A stretch of 64,000 bases of DNA from Hypomesus transpacificus (Eukaryota; Chordata; Actinopteri; Osmeriformes; Osmeridae): the NCBI RefSeq assembly GCF_021917145.1, contig NC_061064.1, forward strand, positions 5,720,091 to 5,784,090, written 5' to 3'. Below, one piece after another: positions 21,572 through 32,523 of this stretch. The notes under the pieces are model-generated. The model was not told where the DNA came from, made no database searches, and saw only the letters and a list, made by a program, of their open reading frames with translations. How positions within the stretch are numbered: position 1 is the stretch's first letter; each line of letters opens with the position of its first letter. A program made the translations under genes and the position numbers.

Positions 21572-22229
21572 TACAGCCCAACTGATATATCGTCTGGCCG
21601 ATATTATCGGCCGATATTAGGCATTTTCCAATCCATCGGTATCGGCATTTATAATGGCCAATAAATTAATATTAAAATGTATTTTTTATTTTTTAAATAT
21701 AATTATTGGATCAAAGGACTTTAAGTTACATATCTTAAGTTTGTATTTTTATACATTTTATTTATCAGAACTTTAATGTATTTTGATGTTCCTCTGTTCT
21801 GTTGTGACAATAAAACAAACAAGTTAATTTTTAAACTGCATTATCATATTATTTTAGTGAGGAAATAATAACAGGAGTCAGCTCAGTCAGCTGAGCGGTT
21901 AGAGAATTGGGCTATTAAATCAGAAGGTTTACGGTTGATTCCCGGTGCGTCAAATTATGTTGTGTCCTTGGGCAAGGCACTTCACCCTACTTGCCTCGGG
22001 GGAATGTCCCTGTACTTACTGTAAGTCGCTCTGGATAAGAACGTCTGCTAAAAATGACTAAAAGTAAACTACAAATAACTAATGTTAGGGAAATCAGTTT
22101 GTTTGTTACGCATTTCTGGTTTGTAAAAAAAAAAAATTATATCGTCCGATATATCGGAATATCGGATTTGTAAATCACCAAATATTTGTATCGTATCGGC
22201 CTTAAAAATCCTTTATCCGTCGGGCTCTA
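21572..22229. mobile_element. hAT-type MITE in a polq intron (unit B)
   Basis: Terminal inverted repeats (TACAGCCCAACTGATA at the left; the inverse of TATCCGTCGGGCTCTA at the right) are flanked by an 8-bp target duplication GAATACAC at 21,564-21,571 and 22,230-22,237. Inner parts are rich in ATCGGCCGATA-type palindromes. There is no transposase. The same insertion with the same duplication lies at 36,768-37,425, so it predates that duplication. Confidence 0.85.
21876..22065 (+). repeat. SINE nested in the MITE (unit B)
   Basis: A tRNA-like head (GTCAGCTGAGCGGTTAGAG; B-box-like GGTTTACGGTTGATTCCC) is followed by the tail CCTTGGGCAAGGCACTTCAC. It has the opposite orientation to the copy at 11,101. 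The matching insertion in unit C is at 37,073-37,260. Confidence 0.8.
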
Positions 22230-22807
22230 GAATACACTGTATTTGTTGACTAGCCCATATAACCTTAACTCAGCTAGATGGGTAACTGGATAACAAATGT
22301 GGTTATTGTTGTGTAGGGCTATGTTGACAACTGCGTGGCTGTGTTCATCTACCTGTGGCGGTGTGTGTCTGAGATACAGGGTGTATCCTGTCCATGGCCA
22401 GCAGAGGGTGGTGTTGTTTCTCTCTCTGGAGAGGGAACACCACCTTGGTCATAGCGTTGGTGATCCTCCTCCACTCCAGAATCACCCCAGGGAACGGGTG
22501 CAGGGGGCGGAGCTTCTCCAGAACGTCCTGAAGATGTCAGGTAAGCGACCGATGAAACCTTCAGTTCCCAGCTGCATGTTGTTGCATGGCTGGCTGTGTG
22601 TGTGTGTGAGAGAGTGAGATACCTTGGTGGTGCTGAACTGCTTTCCCAGGCGTACCTTCCCCGCTCCTCTCCTGGCGTATCCCAGGGTCCTCTTGTTCTT
22701 CAGACCAGTCACGTCTCCATTAGGAGGCAGACGCAGTTCCAGAAACATAATCTGAACACAAACACACACACACCTTTAACAGAGTATCAAATAGACAGAC
22801 ATGGTAG

Positions 22808-22812
<5 letters not shown>

Positions 22813-22849
<37 letters not shown>

Positions 22850-22964
22850 TCACTCACTCACTCACTCACTCACTCACTCACTCACTCACTCACTCACTCA
22901 CTCACTCACTCACCACTCACTTGTGTGTATCTTCAGACAGACAGACAGACAGACAGACAGATAT

Positions 22965-23005
<41 letters not shown>
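22813..23005. repeat. Compound microsatellite (CA)n(CTCA)n(GACA)n
   Basis: Runs of CA, then CTCA, then GACA with a short GATA part lie in a polq intron. The unit C counterpart at 38,008-38,122 is much shorter. Confidence 0.95.
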
Positions 23006-24231
23006 GCTAGCTTCAGGTCAGACCTGGGCTATGTCGTCGATGCTGGTCAGGGAGAAGCTGTGCCCGGCCAGGCTGTAGGCCTGGGCCTCCAGGGAGGAGA
23101 GCTTGGCCTGCATCACGTGCTTCTGTCTCTCGCACTCCTCCACGCTGAAGCCCACCCCGTTCAGCTCCAGCAGAGCCAGACACACCTGAGAACGCATCTC
23201 CACACGGCGGAACACGTCTGGCGCGCACACACACACACACACACAGCATGAATACATTGAAGACTTAACATGGTGAATTTGAGTTTGAAGGTGAAACTGA
23301 ACGATGGGTTAGGAGGAATATCATGCAGGTGTGTGCGTGCGTACAGTACTGTGCAAAAGTGTTAGGCACACGTTTTTTTAAAGGAAAGAAAGGAAAAGCT
23401 CTAAGACATAATGAGACACAACTGCATTTGTATACAGCAGCACAAATACAGAAGACAAGAAAATTCATTAGGATGATTGTAAAAAGTGTTTCGCCAAGGA
23501 CCGTGTGTGTGTTCCCCACCTAGCAGTCCATCTTTGTCCAGCAGCGTGTTCAGCTGCTCCATGGCAGCGTGCACCAACACGCTCTCCGTGGCGGCTCTCA
23601 GGCGTGGGGAGTGGGTGTGTGCGTGTCTCCCCTCCCCCAGGCCCTCTAGCAGGTCCAGCTCTTGGGGGCAGAAGCAGGTCACCACGCTGGCCAGGGTCCT
23701 CTCCTCACTGCCAGGGTCCAACAGCCAACACGCCACCTACAGGACGCACAGAGCATTACAAGACCTCGACAGACCCCGAGGTAATGCATGCACGCACGCC
23801 CTCACTCAGAGAGAATACGAACAACATATGCTGTGTGTGTGTGTGTTTTGTACACGTGTATGTTTGTGTGTGTGTTGTACACGTGTATGTGTGTGTGCGT
23901 GCGTTCATTACCTTGGGGTCTTCACAACTGCCTTTTAGACCAATGCCACAGCTAAGCACCAAGGTCTTGTACACCTCGATGATGTCGTAGGTGATAACCA
24001 CGCCCCCTGCACCTTTAACCAATGACCGGTTAAGGCAGGCCTTTACCTGCTCCAGTCTCTCACCCACCGGCAAATCAGCATCCAGTGGAGGCGGGACCAG
24101 ACTTGAACTGATATCTGTGGGGGACAAAGAGGAATTGACGGAGAGGTTGTGCGTGGGTTGTGTGTAGCTACGCAGGCATGTTGGTTGTGTTTGTGTGTAC
24201 CTGTGCTCTGCTTCTGTTGCAGTGATATGTA

Positions 24232-24540
24232 TGTGATCCTGTCATGAAATCAATGTTCTTTCCCACTTTTAGTCGAAGAAAGAGTTTGTAACTAATTAAT
24301 ATACCACCACCCTCTCCTCCTTTGCATTCAAAACTCCAGTGATCAGAAGCATTTTGTGTCAGAGGTCTAACATGTGACCAGGCAGCTTGTGGGGAGAGAT
24401 CTGTCTGTATAAGACCAGAAACGTTCATATCTGACCAATACTCATATCTGCTTGCTGTCCTGACCCAGCTTGGGTAACCTCCAGAGAGATGTGTTTGTGT
24501 GTAGAATTGAATATTCTCACAAACATACCTAAGTATGTAA
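24232..24540. other. Unassigned segment at the duplication junction
   Basis: This stretch of about 310 bp lies between the broken polq exon and TRIM 3' flank. I find no counterpart elsewhere in the window. A minus-strand open frame crosses it (24,168-24,554), but it runs on into the polq exon in the wrong frame and shows no family motif. It may be the end of another mobile element. Confidence 0.4.
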
Positions 24541-24760
24541 GTGGTAAGTGTCAAATAGTGGAGAATGAAACAGAATTATTATAAATTTTAATAGTTTTCA
24601 ACATTATTTCTTTATTTTTGTGTACACTTTGAAACCACTCTGGCTATTATCTTGTCTTCACTAGTCTTACATGCTATAAGGCCATAGCTTTTGACTTAAA
24701 CATCATGTTTGGATTAAGCTGTTACTTGTAACCGAGAAACAAATGTTACTGTAAACTGTA

Positions 24761-24858
24761 TGCTTCAGAGGTTTGGCCACGACGAGAGAGGCAACTTCTC
24801 AACCGTTTTCAGTTGAGTTTTAAGTTGCCTCTCTCGTCGTGGCCAAACCTCTGAGGCA
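24761..24858. repeat. Near-perfect foldback (37-nt arms)
   Basis: The arms 24,761-24,797 and 24,822-24,858 are inverse copies with one mismatch. A second 6-bp stem (CTCAAC/GTTGAG) lies in the loop. One arm is related to 12,415-12,450. The foldback probably formed by local inverted duplication of the old repeat remnant. Confidence 0.85.
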
Positions 24859-25104
24859 TCCCGTGTCTCACCAGGATCACATCCTGTGGGCAGCAGCTCC
24901 TCTCCATGCACTTCATCCTGACTTGATATAAAAAATGTGTTTTTAAAATATTTTTTGAGGTTGATTTATCCTACAGTGAAGTTGAAATCCCGTTTTCCAC
25001 TAATGAAAAAAACAAAAACAATCTGGGTGACGGACAATATGCGACTCGCGATGGGGGGGCCAGTGGGGGGCCAGCAATCCCCCCCCCCCCCCCCCCCCCC
25101 GACG

Positions 25105-25300
25105 GTGCTACTGCCGTGTCTGAGGTGTATTTGAGGCGTGTTCAGTCGGCTTACATAATCAGAAAGAATAATTTCTGATTCTGATTCTTTCTGATTATGT
25201 TGAGGAGTGTGAACTTTGCTCTCCCTGTATCAATAAATCTTCAGCACTAGTCTGCTCCCTGCATTTACATTAAACAGTAGTGAACTGTTGAAATATATCC
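25105..25300 (-). promoter_or_regulatory. Orphan TRIM promoter/leader remnant
   Basis: It is homologous to the leader and promoter blocks at 10,267 and 27,358 (GAGGCGTGTTCAGTCGGCTTAC and GTGTGAACTTTGCTCTC). Its donor end has been replaced by a C-run at 25,079-25,100. A small hairpin, GAATAATTTCTGATTCTGATTC inside inverted AATCAGAAAG arms, interrupts it near 25,158-25,198. No TRIM coding exon lies directly to its left. Confidence 0.55.
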
Positions 25301-25895
25301 TTGTAAGACAAGAAAAGGATAGAAGATGGTGAGAAAATGGGTATATAGATTATTACACACCCTTATATCTTAACCCATTTCTCTATCAGTATCCCCCCCC
25401 CCCCCCCAAAGAAAAAATGTAATGTGAGACATTTATTTGATCGATTGATTTATTGGTTTTCAGACACACTTATTCCTATATGATTAGAAATACAATTCTG
25501 TAAAATGGTCAACGGTCAGGGTGGCAAGTCTTCCAAGATGTGGACTGAGATGGATACAAATAAAATATATTTATTTAATTTTTGGATGCTTTGTCATTAA
25601 AACAAATACATATCTTTAGCTAAGCATGTCAGCGGTCAATGTCAATTAGTGGATAAGGAAACAGAAGAAAAAGAACATTTATACATTTTTAATACAATTT
25701 CAATTTTACATAAAATCTAAATAAAGAGAATACAATTTGTTTACACAGACACCTCTATGAATATGATTGAAAAACGATTTACACTATTAACCGGTACTCA
25801 GTGCAGTCTTATACACTTGGTTAGTTCTGATGTTATGTATTTTTTTATGTCCCCCTCCCCTTTCCCCTTCCCCTTCCTCTCTCGGGCCCTGCCGG
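25301..25895. other. TRIM 3' flank (unit B)
   Basis: AT-rich sequence with a C-run at about 25,392-25,407. The part 25,575-25,690 matches unit A at 7,645-7,760. No gene is seen. Confidence 0.5.
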
Positions 25896-26831
25896 TTATG
25901 CTATGCAGCACATGTCTTGTCTTAGTGTATTAATATGTAAATTAACAATTTGATCAATTTTCGCCCAAAGAATGCAACCTGTAAGTTTGCAATTTATATT
26001 GACATCTTCCATATGCCCAGGCAGATTACATGCCAAGCTGAATCTGTGGACCGGTAGACATTCGGGTGATGCATCACACAAAGCACTGCCCTTCTCTCTC
26101 CACCACGTAAGGAATTCTCTGTGGTCAGTGATCTCCAGCCCAGACTGCAGGGTGTTGTTTCTGTCTCTGACTGTAGCCAAGTATCTCTCCAGCTCAGTCA
26201 GATGCACTCCCATTCTGTCCGGCTCTTCATCAATTTCTCTCATAGCCTCCTCTTCTTTTTCCCTCAGCTTGGTGATGGTCTCCTCAAACTGGGCCTGAAG
26301 CTTTCTTTTGACTTCATCACATCTCTGTCTTTTATCAGAGAGGACTTGTTGTTGCTCATGTATTTTGCTCACCCCATCAGTTTCCTGCTCAGAGCTACCA
26401 AGTATAACTGACACCAACTTTCCTCTCAGATCCTCCTGGGCCTCTTTGAGAGGTCTGAACGTGTGACCTCTGTGCTCTCTTCCATCTCTGCAGATCAGAC
26501 AGATCAGCTGGTTGTCTGTCTCACAGAACAGCTTCAGACTCTCTCCATGTTCTGGACACACATCTTCTCTCTCCACTCCTCCTCTCCCCTTCTTGTTCTC
26601 CTTCAGTCTCAGCTGGTCGGCCATGTTCTTTATTAACCTGTTAATCTGGAAGTTCCTGTCCCTGACAGGCTGTCTACACTCTGGGCAGTGCTGGTGACCA
26701 GCATCCAGACATTGTTGGATACATCTCATACAGAATGTATGTTGGCAGCTGAGAGACACTGGGTCAGTGAAAACCTCAGTGCAGATGGAGCAGAGGAGGT
26801 GGTCTGTCAGAGTTGAGGAAGCTGCAGCCAT
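25896..26831 (-). CDS. TRIM family RING E3 ubiquitin ligase without B30.2, copy B1
   Basis: This is the unit B counterpart of the gene at 8,807. The start MAAASSTL at 26,831 is 16 nt after a conserved acceptor. It encodes about 311 residues: RING (CSIC, CQHTFC, CPEC), B-box 2 (CPEHGESLKLFC ... CRDGREHRGH), coiled coil, and a short tail without a SPRY domain. The tail after GSALCDASP differs strongly from copy A1 (ends RQDMCCIA, not NPLGAFL), so the C termini have diverged or been exchanged. The coiled coil differs at a patch (QETDGVSKIHEQ against GDIDEASKAIHKQ). The frame is intact. Its non-coding exon 1 is at about 27,358-27,460. Confidence 0.82.
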   Translation of the reverse strand: MAAASSTLTDHLLCSICTEVFTDPVSLSCQHTFCMRCIQQCLDAGHQHCPECRQPVRDRNFQINRLIKNMADQLRLKENKKGRGGVEREDVCPEHGESLKLFCETDNQLICLICRDGREHRGHTFRPLKEAQEDLRGKLVSVILGSSEQETDGVSKIHEQQQVLSDKRQRCDEVKRKLQAQFEETITKLREKEEEAMREIDEEPDRMGVHLTELERYLATVRDRNNTLQSGLEITDHREFLTWWREKGSALCDASPECLPVHRFSLACNLPGHMEDVNINCKLTGCILWAKIDQIVNLHINTLRQDMCCIA

Positions 26832-27357
26832 ACTGGAACTGAATGGACTGATCAATGGGAGAGAAGAAGTGAAAATGTTTTAAGCACATACAAGTGAACC
26901 TATGTTAACCTAGTTACAAACTTTGTTAACCGCATTACAACTGTTATGATTTTAAGCCCATCCATTACATAAGTTGTTTGTCAGTATCTTTTAAAGTTTC
27001 GGTTTCATTTTGTAATGAATTAGTTTCTATTTCGAGTTTTGACTTACTTTAAGTTTGATTGTCCATATTTGTTTAGGGGAAAAATTCATAACTGTAACTG
27101 TTATGTTTGTAGTTGGTGTAGGCCTTTTTAGGCTATGGTAAATTGAACGGTAACTTCAACGACAAGACACTTAGATTTATCGGACACTGGCCGGTAAATA
27201 AGCCTACGCAAAAGAATCCCACACTTGCAGGAACGCTTGCTGCAGCATACATTTTCAAGTCTGTGAATGTGAAATTGATTCGATCTAGATAACATTTGAG
27301 ATAAACATTTAACATTTGGCCGAGTGTTAGATTCAAAAGTAATTTATCCGTTCTCAC

Positions 27358-27490
27358 CTTTAAATGAGGTTACCGTTCCTGAGAAGTTATCTGAAGTTGT
27401 CCGTGGCTGAAGTGTAATTGAGGCGTGTTCAGTCAGCTTACGTTGAGGAGTGTGAACTTTGCTCTCTCTGTATCAATAAAACTTCAGCAC
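27358..27490 (-). promoter_or_regulatory. Non-coding exon 1 and promoter of TRIM copy B1
   Basis: A donor (AAAGGTGAGAA on the minus strand) lies at 27,358. The leader and upstream sequence match 10,267-10,400 closely. In place of the TATA box of unit A it has TTTATTGATACAG near 27,470. Confidence 0.5.
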
Positions 27491-27889
27491 TGGTCTGCTC
27501 TCTGCATTTACATTAGTCAGTAGTGAACTGTTGAAACATATCCGTGTAAGACAACACAAGGATAGAAGATGATGGGAAAATGGGAATATAGATTTTTTTT
27601 TAATATAAGACATTTATTTGATCCAGGTTTTCAGACACACTTATTCCACTTATTACTAAAACAAATATTAATAGGCAAACCAGCTAGAAGTTGTGCTAAA
27701 TAGTTTTACACTGGCTATGTGAGATTTAGGCTACATGTACAAGGCAAGCATTGGAATTAATCATTAGTATGCAAGAGCAATATCTAACTATTAAGCTATA
27801 CAGTTTACAATACAATTTGAGAAAAGGACAGTATTACGTAAGCTATTACTTCTACCAGATATTTTTTTTTTACTGTATACACTCTAAGA

Positions 27890-28080
27890 CAGGGGTGTCG
27901 AGCTCCGGTCCTCGAGGGCCGCTGTCCTGCATGTTTTAGATGTTTCCCTGATCCAGCTCACCTGATTCGAATGAATGGTCGTTATAACAACCCTTTTAAT
28001 TGAATCAGGTGTGTTGGAGCAGGGAAACATCTAAAACATGCAGGACAGCGGCCCTCGAGGACCGGAGTTCGACACCCCTG
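27890..28080. mobile_element. Palindromic hAT-type MITE with 8-bp target duplication
   Basis: This 191-bp element has near-perfect inverted halves of about 60 bp (starting CAGGGGTGTCGAGCTCCGGT). The target duplication CTCTAAGA lies at 27,882-27,889 and 28,081-28,088. The same site in unit A (about 8,262) is empty. It has no coding capacity; it belongs to the common fish CAGGGGTGTC-ended hAT elements. Confidence 0.92.
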
Positions 28081-28088
28081 CTCTAAGA

Positions 28089-28470
28089 GGTTTGTGACCT
28101 GGTGTTGCCTCTCAATGTGGACAAACCTCTTGGAAGCGAAGCTGACTATGATAGCAGTCATAGCCTTGAGCCGGCGCTCCACCTCCCCCTTGGTTATAGT
28201 TTCAACAATCCTGCTCACGTCTTCATCAAACTGCAACCACAAGGTTTTGGCTGTTAGCTGGAGGCTTCTTGATTTGCTCTGGGGGAATAGACTGCAAGGA
28301 ATGGAGGGCTGTACTACTGGAGGGACTGGGCTCTGTGGGGTGATTCCTGTCCGGGCTTCTCCTGTGTCTCACCAGGATCAGATGCCGCTCCATGCACTTC
28401 ATCTTGGCCTGATATATTTTAAAACCAAGTGGGTTCTAGCACACTTCGAGCACAGATGCAGATGCATCTT
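28089..28470 (-). repeat. Old repeat remnant, unit B
   Basis: Close copy of 8,262-8,660, with the same minus-strand reading (QFDEDVSRIVE, KGEVERRLKAMTAIIVSFASKRF). The 27,665-27,880 flank is also shared with 8,060-8,260. Confidence 0.5.
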
Positions 28471-28583
28471 GCCTAGTGTCCGTCCTGTTGGGTTTTCACC
28501 CACCTTTCCTGGGGTTATCTCAAAGTATATATTTATGTATTTATTTGACTCAAATGCTACATCTGTATTTTACTGTACAGACT

Positions 28584-28951
28584 TTAAAGGCTTAAGTTTT
28601 CTCTTCCATCTCTGCTGATCAGACAGATAAGCTGGTAGTCTGTCTCACAGAACAGCTTCAGACTCCATGTTTTGGACAAACGTCTTCTCTTTCCACTCCT
28701 CCTCTCCCCTTCCTGCTCTCCTCCAATCTCAGTTGGTCGGCCATGTTCTTTATCAGCTTGTTGATCTGGAAGTTCCTGTCCCTGACAGGCTGTCTGCACT
28801 CTGGGCAGTGCTGGTGACCAGCATCCAGACTCAGTTGGATACATCTCATACAGAATGTGTGTTGGCAGTTGAGAGTCACTGGGTCAGTAAAGACCTCAGT
28901 GCAGATGGAGCAGAGGAGCTGGTCTGTCAGAGTTGAGGAAGCTGCTGCCAT
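28584..28951 (-). pseudogene. TRIM copy B2, frameshifted and truncated
   Basis: The start at 28,951 (MAAASSTLTD) and the RING (CSIC, CQHTFC, CPEC) are intact. At about 28,663-28,670 four bases present in the other copies are missing, which shifts the frame inside the B-box right after CPKHG. Downstream, in the other frame, the B-box continues (SLKLFCETDYQLICLI), but a zinc-binding Cys has become Ser (ISRDGREN). Homology ends at about 28,590. No coiled coil remains. It is the unit B partner of the copy at 13,001; at most it could give a RING-only peptide. Confidence 0.85.
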
Positions 28952-29817
28952 ACTGGAACTGAATGGATAGTCAAGGGGAAGGTGAACTGAAAATGTTTTA
29001 ACCACACACTGAATTACACACTTTGTTGACCGCATTACAACTGTTCAGTCAAGACACTCACGTGATTGATTTCACCATTTATTCATACACGTGACAAATG
29101 GTTTTACATTGGCAGAATGGATGTACATGGGGAAGCGCTCCCTGCCTTCACTGCAGCATGCATGACATGAGGCAGGGAGCAATGAGTTAAATCCCCCACG
29201 GGGAGCACAGACAGACAACATGGGGGAGAAAGGAATGGTGGCAGTTGGCTGCAGCACAGAACACAAAGGTAATCGAGGATGCGTATGCATGTGGGTGATA
29301 TGATGCACGCTGCCCGAGTGCCATGCCTGAACCTGCTTCGCTCATTTATGATTTTAAGGCCATCCATTATCAAAATGTTGTACACACACACAATACGGTT
29401 TGCACTGATAAAGGTTAGAAACAATGGGAGGCACAACATGTCAGAGAGGAAACAAATGACTAATGATTGTGTCACAGTTCCCAGTGATTGAACCCAAACG
29501 CAGACCTGGACTGGTAGGTGGTGAAAAAGGAGATGTTTATTGATGATGCAAATCAGAAGGGTATTGCCAGACGTGAAGACACGTGAGTACAGGTGATTAG
29601 AGGCGGATGGTGGTGCCGAACGTGCAGGTTGGTGATTCCAGGTGGCCAGGTGGGAGTGAAGCGATTCCGGAGTCTGAGACTGAAAAAACAAGAAAAAGTT
29701 GATATACTTATATAGGTTGGCACGCTGGTACAACGTACAAGTACGTGTAACCAGCACTTTAAATAAAAAATGTGTATGTAGTGAAAAAATACATTCAAAA
29801 GTAATTTCGGCTCTCAC

Positions 29818-29940
29818 CTCTAATTTACCAGTCCTGAGAAGATATCTGAAGTCTTCCGTGTCTGATGTGTAATTGAGCCGTGTTCAGTCTTCTTATGTTG
29901 AGGGGTGTGCTATCTATATATAAGTGTAGAAGTGTGTATG
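29818..29940 (-). promoter_or_regulatory. Non-coding exon 1 and promoter block of TRIM copy B2
   Basis: Almost identical to 14,569-14,690 (donor AGAGGTGAGAG; CTTATATATAG). It now stands in front of a broken TRIM gene. Confidence 0.5.
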
Positions 29941-29954
29941 TTTATCCCTATTAT

Positions 29955-30125
29955 TCCTTTTCTCTCTCACTCTCACTCTCTCTCTCTCTTTCTCTCTGTC
30001 TGTCTTTCTCTATATCTTTCTCTCTCTCTTTCTCTCGATGTCTCTCTTTCTCTGAGAGAGACAGAGAGAGAAAGAAAAAGAGAGAGAAAGAGACAGAGAG
30101 AGAAAGAGAGACTGAGAGAAAAGGA

Positions 30126-30172
<47 letters not shown>

Positions 30173-30242
30173 TCAGAGAGAGAGAAAGTCAGAGAGAGAG
30201 AGAAAGATATATAAATATATATATATATATAGAGAGAGAGAG

Positions 30243-30318
<76 letters not shown>

Positions 30319-30425
30319 AGACAGAAAGAGAGACAGAGAGAAAAAGAGAAAGAGAAACAAAGAGAGACAAAGAGAAAGAGAGAGAGAGGAATAGAGAAAG
30401 AGAGAAAGCGGGAAAGAGAGAATGT
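29955..30425. repeat. Polypyrimidine/polypurine microsatellite (unit B)
   Basis: Counterpart of 14,704-15,215 with the same TC-to-GA turn at about 30,052 and the ATATAT island at about 30,207-30,232. The run lengths differ. Confidence 0.9.
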
Positions 30426-30655
30426 GTGTGTATGTGTGTGTATGCATGAGTATGTTTGTGATGTTTGTTAAACATCTAAACAACTGCAACACATGAGTTT
30501 GCGGGACAGCCACTGGAAAAACCTGCCAATCATAAGAATACAAATTAAAGTAAATCTGCCATACCAGCATGCATTCTCTCATCCTTACACTGAGGGTCTT
30601 GCTGTCTTCACCCACATTGTACGACCCCTTCATTTAGCCTTTCTGCTATCTGCCC

Positions 30656-32523
30656 TCACCTCTTTCCCACATTCTTCTTTTTCTTTTTCTTCTCCTTCCC
30701 GTTGTTCATGGAATCTTCCTCCACAGTCAGTGGTTGGATGTGTGACTGAGCTTTGGCCTTCTTTTTCCCCGTCGTCTGCTTCGTCATATCCTGAAAACAG
30801 AACACACGCTTACATGGATGACAATGAACCAATGAACCAATCGTGAACCAAGCCTCATTAGTCCACAATTTATACAGTCAGTTATTGTGCATATTGTGAT
30901 TCATGCTTAAACAGTGTATATCAGCATATATGTGCCTGTGATGATAATGACTCACCTGCTGGAGCTCATCCAGTTCTCCTTGGCGCAGCTTCTTTGAATC
31001 AGCGCTCAAGTTTGTGATTGGTGGCAGACGAGAGTGGGGCAAACACCCCCCAGCAGGCGGAGTCTCAGGCCTGCTAGGAGTCACAACAATGACACTGTTG
31101 AGAGGAGCCTGGGGGACCTGCTGGTTCAAGAGGAGGATCTCGGGAGTAGGAGGAGTCAGAGGGGGTGAGTCCGTGGCATCCTCAATAGCGAAGGGGACCA
31201 CAGGAGTGGTCTCTGTCTCAGATAGATCCTGGGGAGACAAGAGAAGACATAACCTTTTGGCATGTGGGACCTGGGATCTTTCCATGGCTCTTTAGGATGA
31301 TAATCAACAAACTTAATCAGGATAGTGTCATTCTATACCTTGAATCAACCAATAGCTGAATCAATGAATATGTACTGTTTCTGTATTGATTACTTACAAA
31401 GCGTTGGTCGATCTTCTCAGTGAGGGCCCTGCACGCCCTGCACGCCATGTGCAGCTTCTGGATCTCTCTCTGCCATATCTCATGCAGCTCCACATCACTG
31501 TGATCCGCGTGGTCCGAGTCCATGACTTTGTAAAGTCCTTCAAACTCTGTCAAGATCCGTTCCAACATGTCTTTCTGGATCTTTTGGAGCCTTCTCCCCC
31601 TGAACTCGGTCGCACACCGTCTCAGGGCTGCACCCACCTGGCCTTGCCTCTGGCTCTTCACAACAGGCACCTCTTTCGGGTAGGCGTCGGTGTTCATGAC
31701 ATCCTGGGTGACTTCAATGTCAAGTTGCAGAAGTTCCAGGGATGCCTTGATGGCCTGCCTGTTGAGTCTCTCCCACAGGGGTCTGGTCTCCTGGTCTGGT
31801 CTCAAAGAGCCAGGGGGAATGACCTGGACTGCACAATCCATAACAGGATTCTAGGGAGACCAAGAGTAAAGGACAATGTGCAGGAACAGGGCAGAGGGGA
31901 AAATGTGAAATTGTGTTCCCACCACATTCGACTCCCTATATTAGAGACACAGTCACTCAGAGGTATTTGACCATGTTTGCTGTTTAACCATTTAAGTTTA
32001 AGTTCATACAAACTCTTATCATCTGTTTCATCCATTTCACTTATCACTATGAAAAGACTTACCAGAAAATCTTCCTCATCAAATGAATGGAGAGAAAGAT
32101 GGTCCCCATTTTTCCAATCCTTTTCATTGGCCTGGATGGTGGTCCCATCAAGTTCAACTCCCTACATTAGAGACACAGTCACTCAGAGGTATTTGACCAT
32201 GTATGATGATTAACCATTTAAGTTTAAGTTAAAATAAGGATCTTACCAAATCGGTGTCATCCCTTTCACCTATCGCTATGCATAAACTACTGACCAGAAA
32301 ATCTGCCTCATCAAGTGAACAGAGAGAAAGATCATCCCCACATTTCCAATCCTCTTCCTTTTCTTGGATTGTAGTCCCATCATGGTCAACTTCCTACATT
32401 ATAGACAGTCACTCAGATAGGAATTTCACCATGTTTGCTGTTTAAACATTTACATTTAAGTTGATATAAGGCTCTTACCAGTTCGGCCTCATCCATTTCT
32501 CTAACCAGTATCCTTACACCCAT
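30656..32523 (-). CDS. Gene U, copy 2: unrecognised protein with repeated acidic exons
   Basis: This is the second complete copy of gene U, with the same six coding exons and phases as the copy at 15,440. The start is at 32,523 and the lysine-rich end is at 30,656. About a dozen residues differ, for example Met to Leu at the end of exon 1, Gln-Ala for Gln-Pro in the second repeated exon, and DELQQ for DEHQQ before the last exon. The acceptor of the long central exon is CCCTAG, where copy 1 has CCCCAG; both are valid. No stop or frame break was found. Its leader lies near 32,633. That two copies have kept all frames while the polq pieces beside them decayed suggests selection or very recent duplication. 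No function is assigned. Confidence 0.65.

Larger units (their letters stand above)
19197..24231 (-). pseudogene. polq: polq 3' part, unit B (unprocessed, promoterless)
   Basis: This is a copy of the polymerase half of polq with introns, from the stop codon (19,197) to the last 31 nt of the exon matching 39,319-39,442. Exons for the exonuclease-like region, thumb, fingers and palm are recognisable, including LAADYSQLELRVLAHLS, MGAKSLGEQMG, QGSAADIVK and HDELIYET. Most frames are open. However, the acceptor of the exon at about 21,078-21,192 reads GG in place of AG, because of a T-to-C change on the plus strand at about 21,193. The helicase half, the central exons and any promoter are absent. 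The copy could be transcribed only by read-through from a flanking promoter. Homology is certain; non-function is inferred from truncation and the lost acceptor. Confidence 0.88.

Noticed and set aside
22813-23005. CRISPR-like regular repeats
   Set aside because: These are simple microsatellites (CA, CTCA, GACA) in a vertebrate intron, with no spacers.
24168-24554. 128-codon minus-strand frame at the unit B breakpoint
   Set aside because: It crosses from the unassigned insert into a polq exon in the wrong frame and shows no recognised domain; kept only as an unassigned segment.
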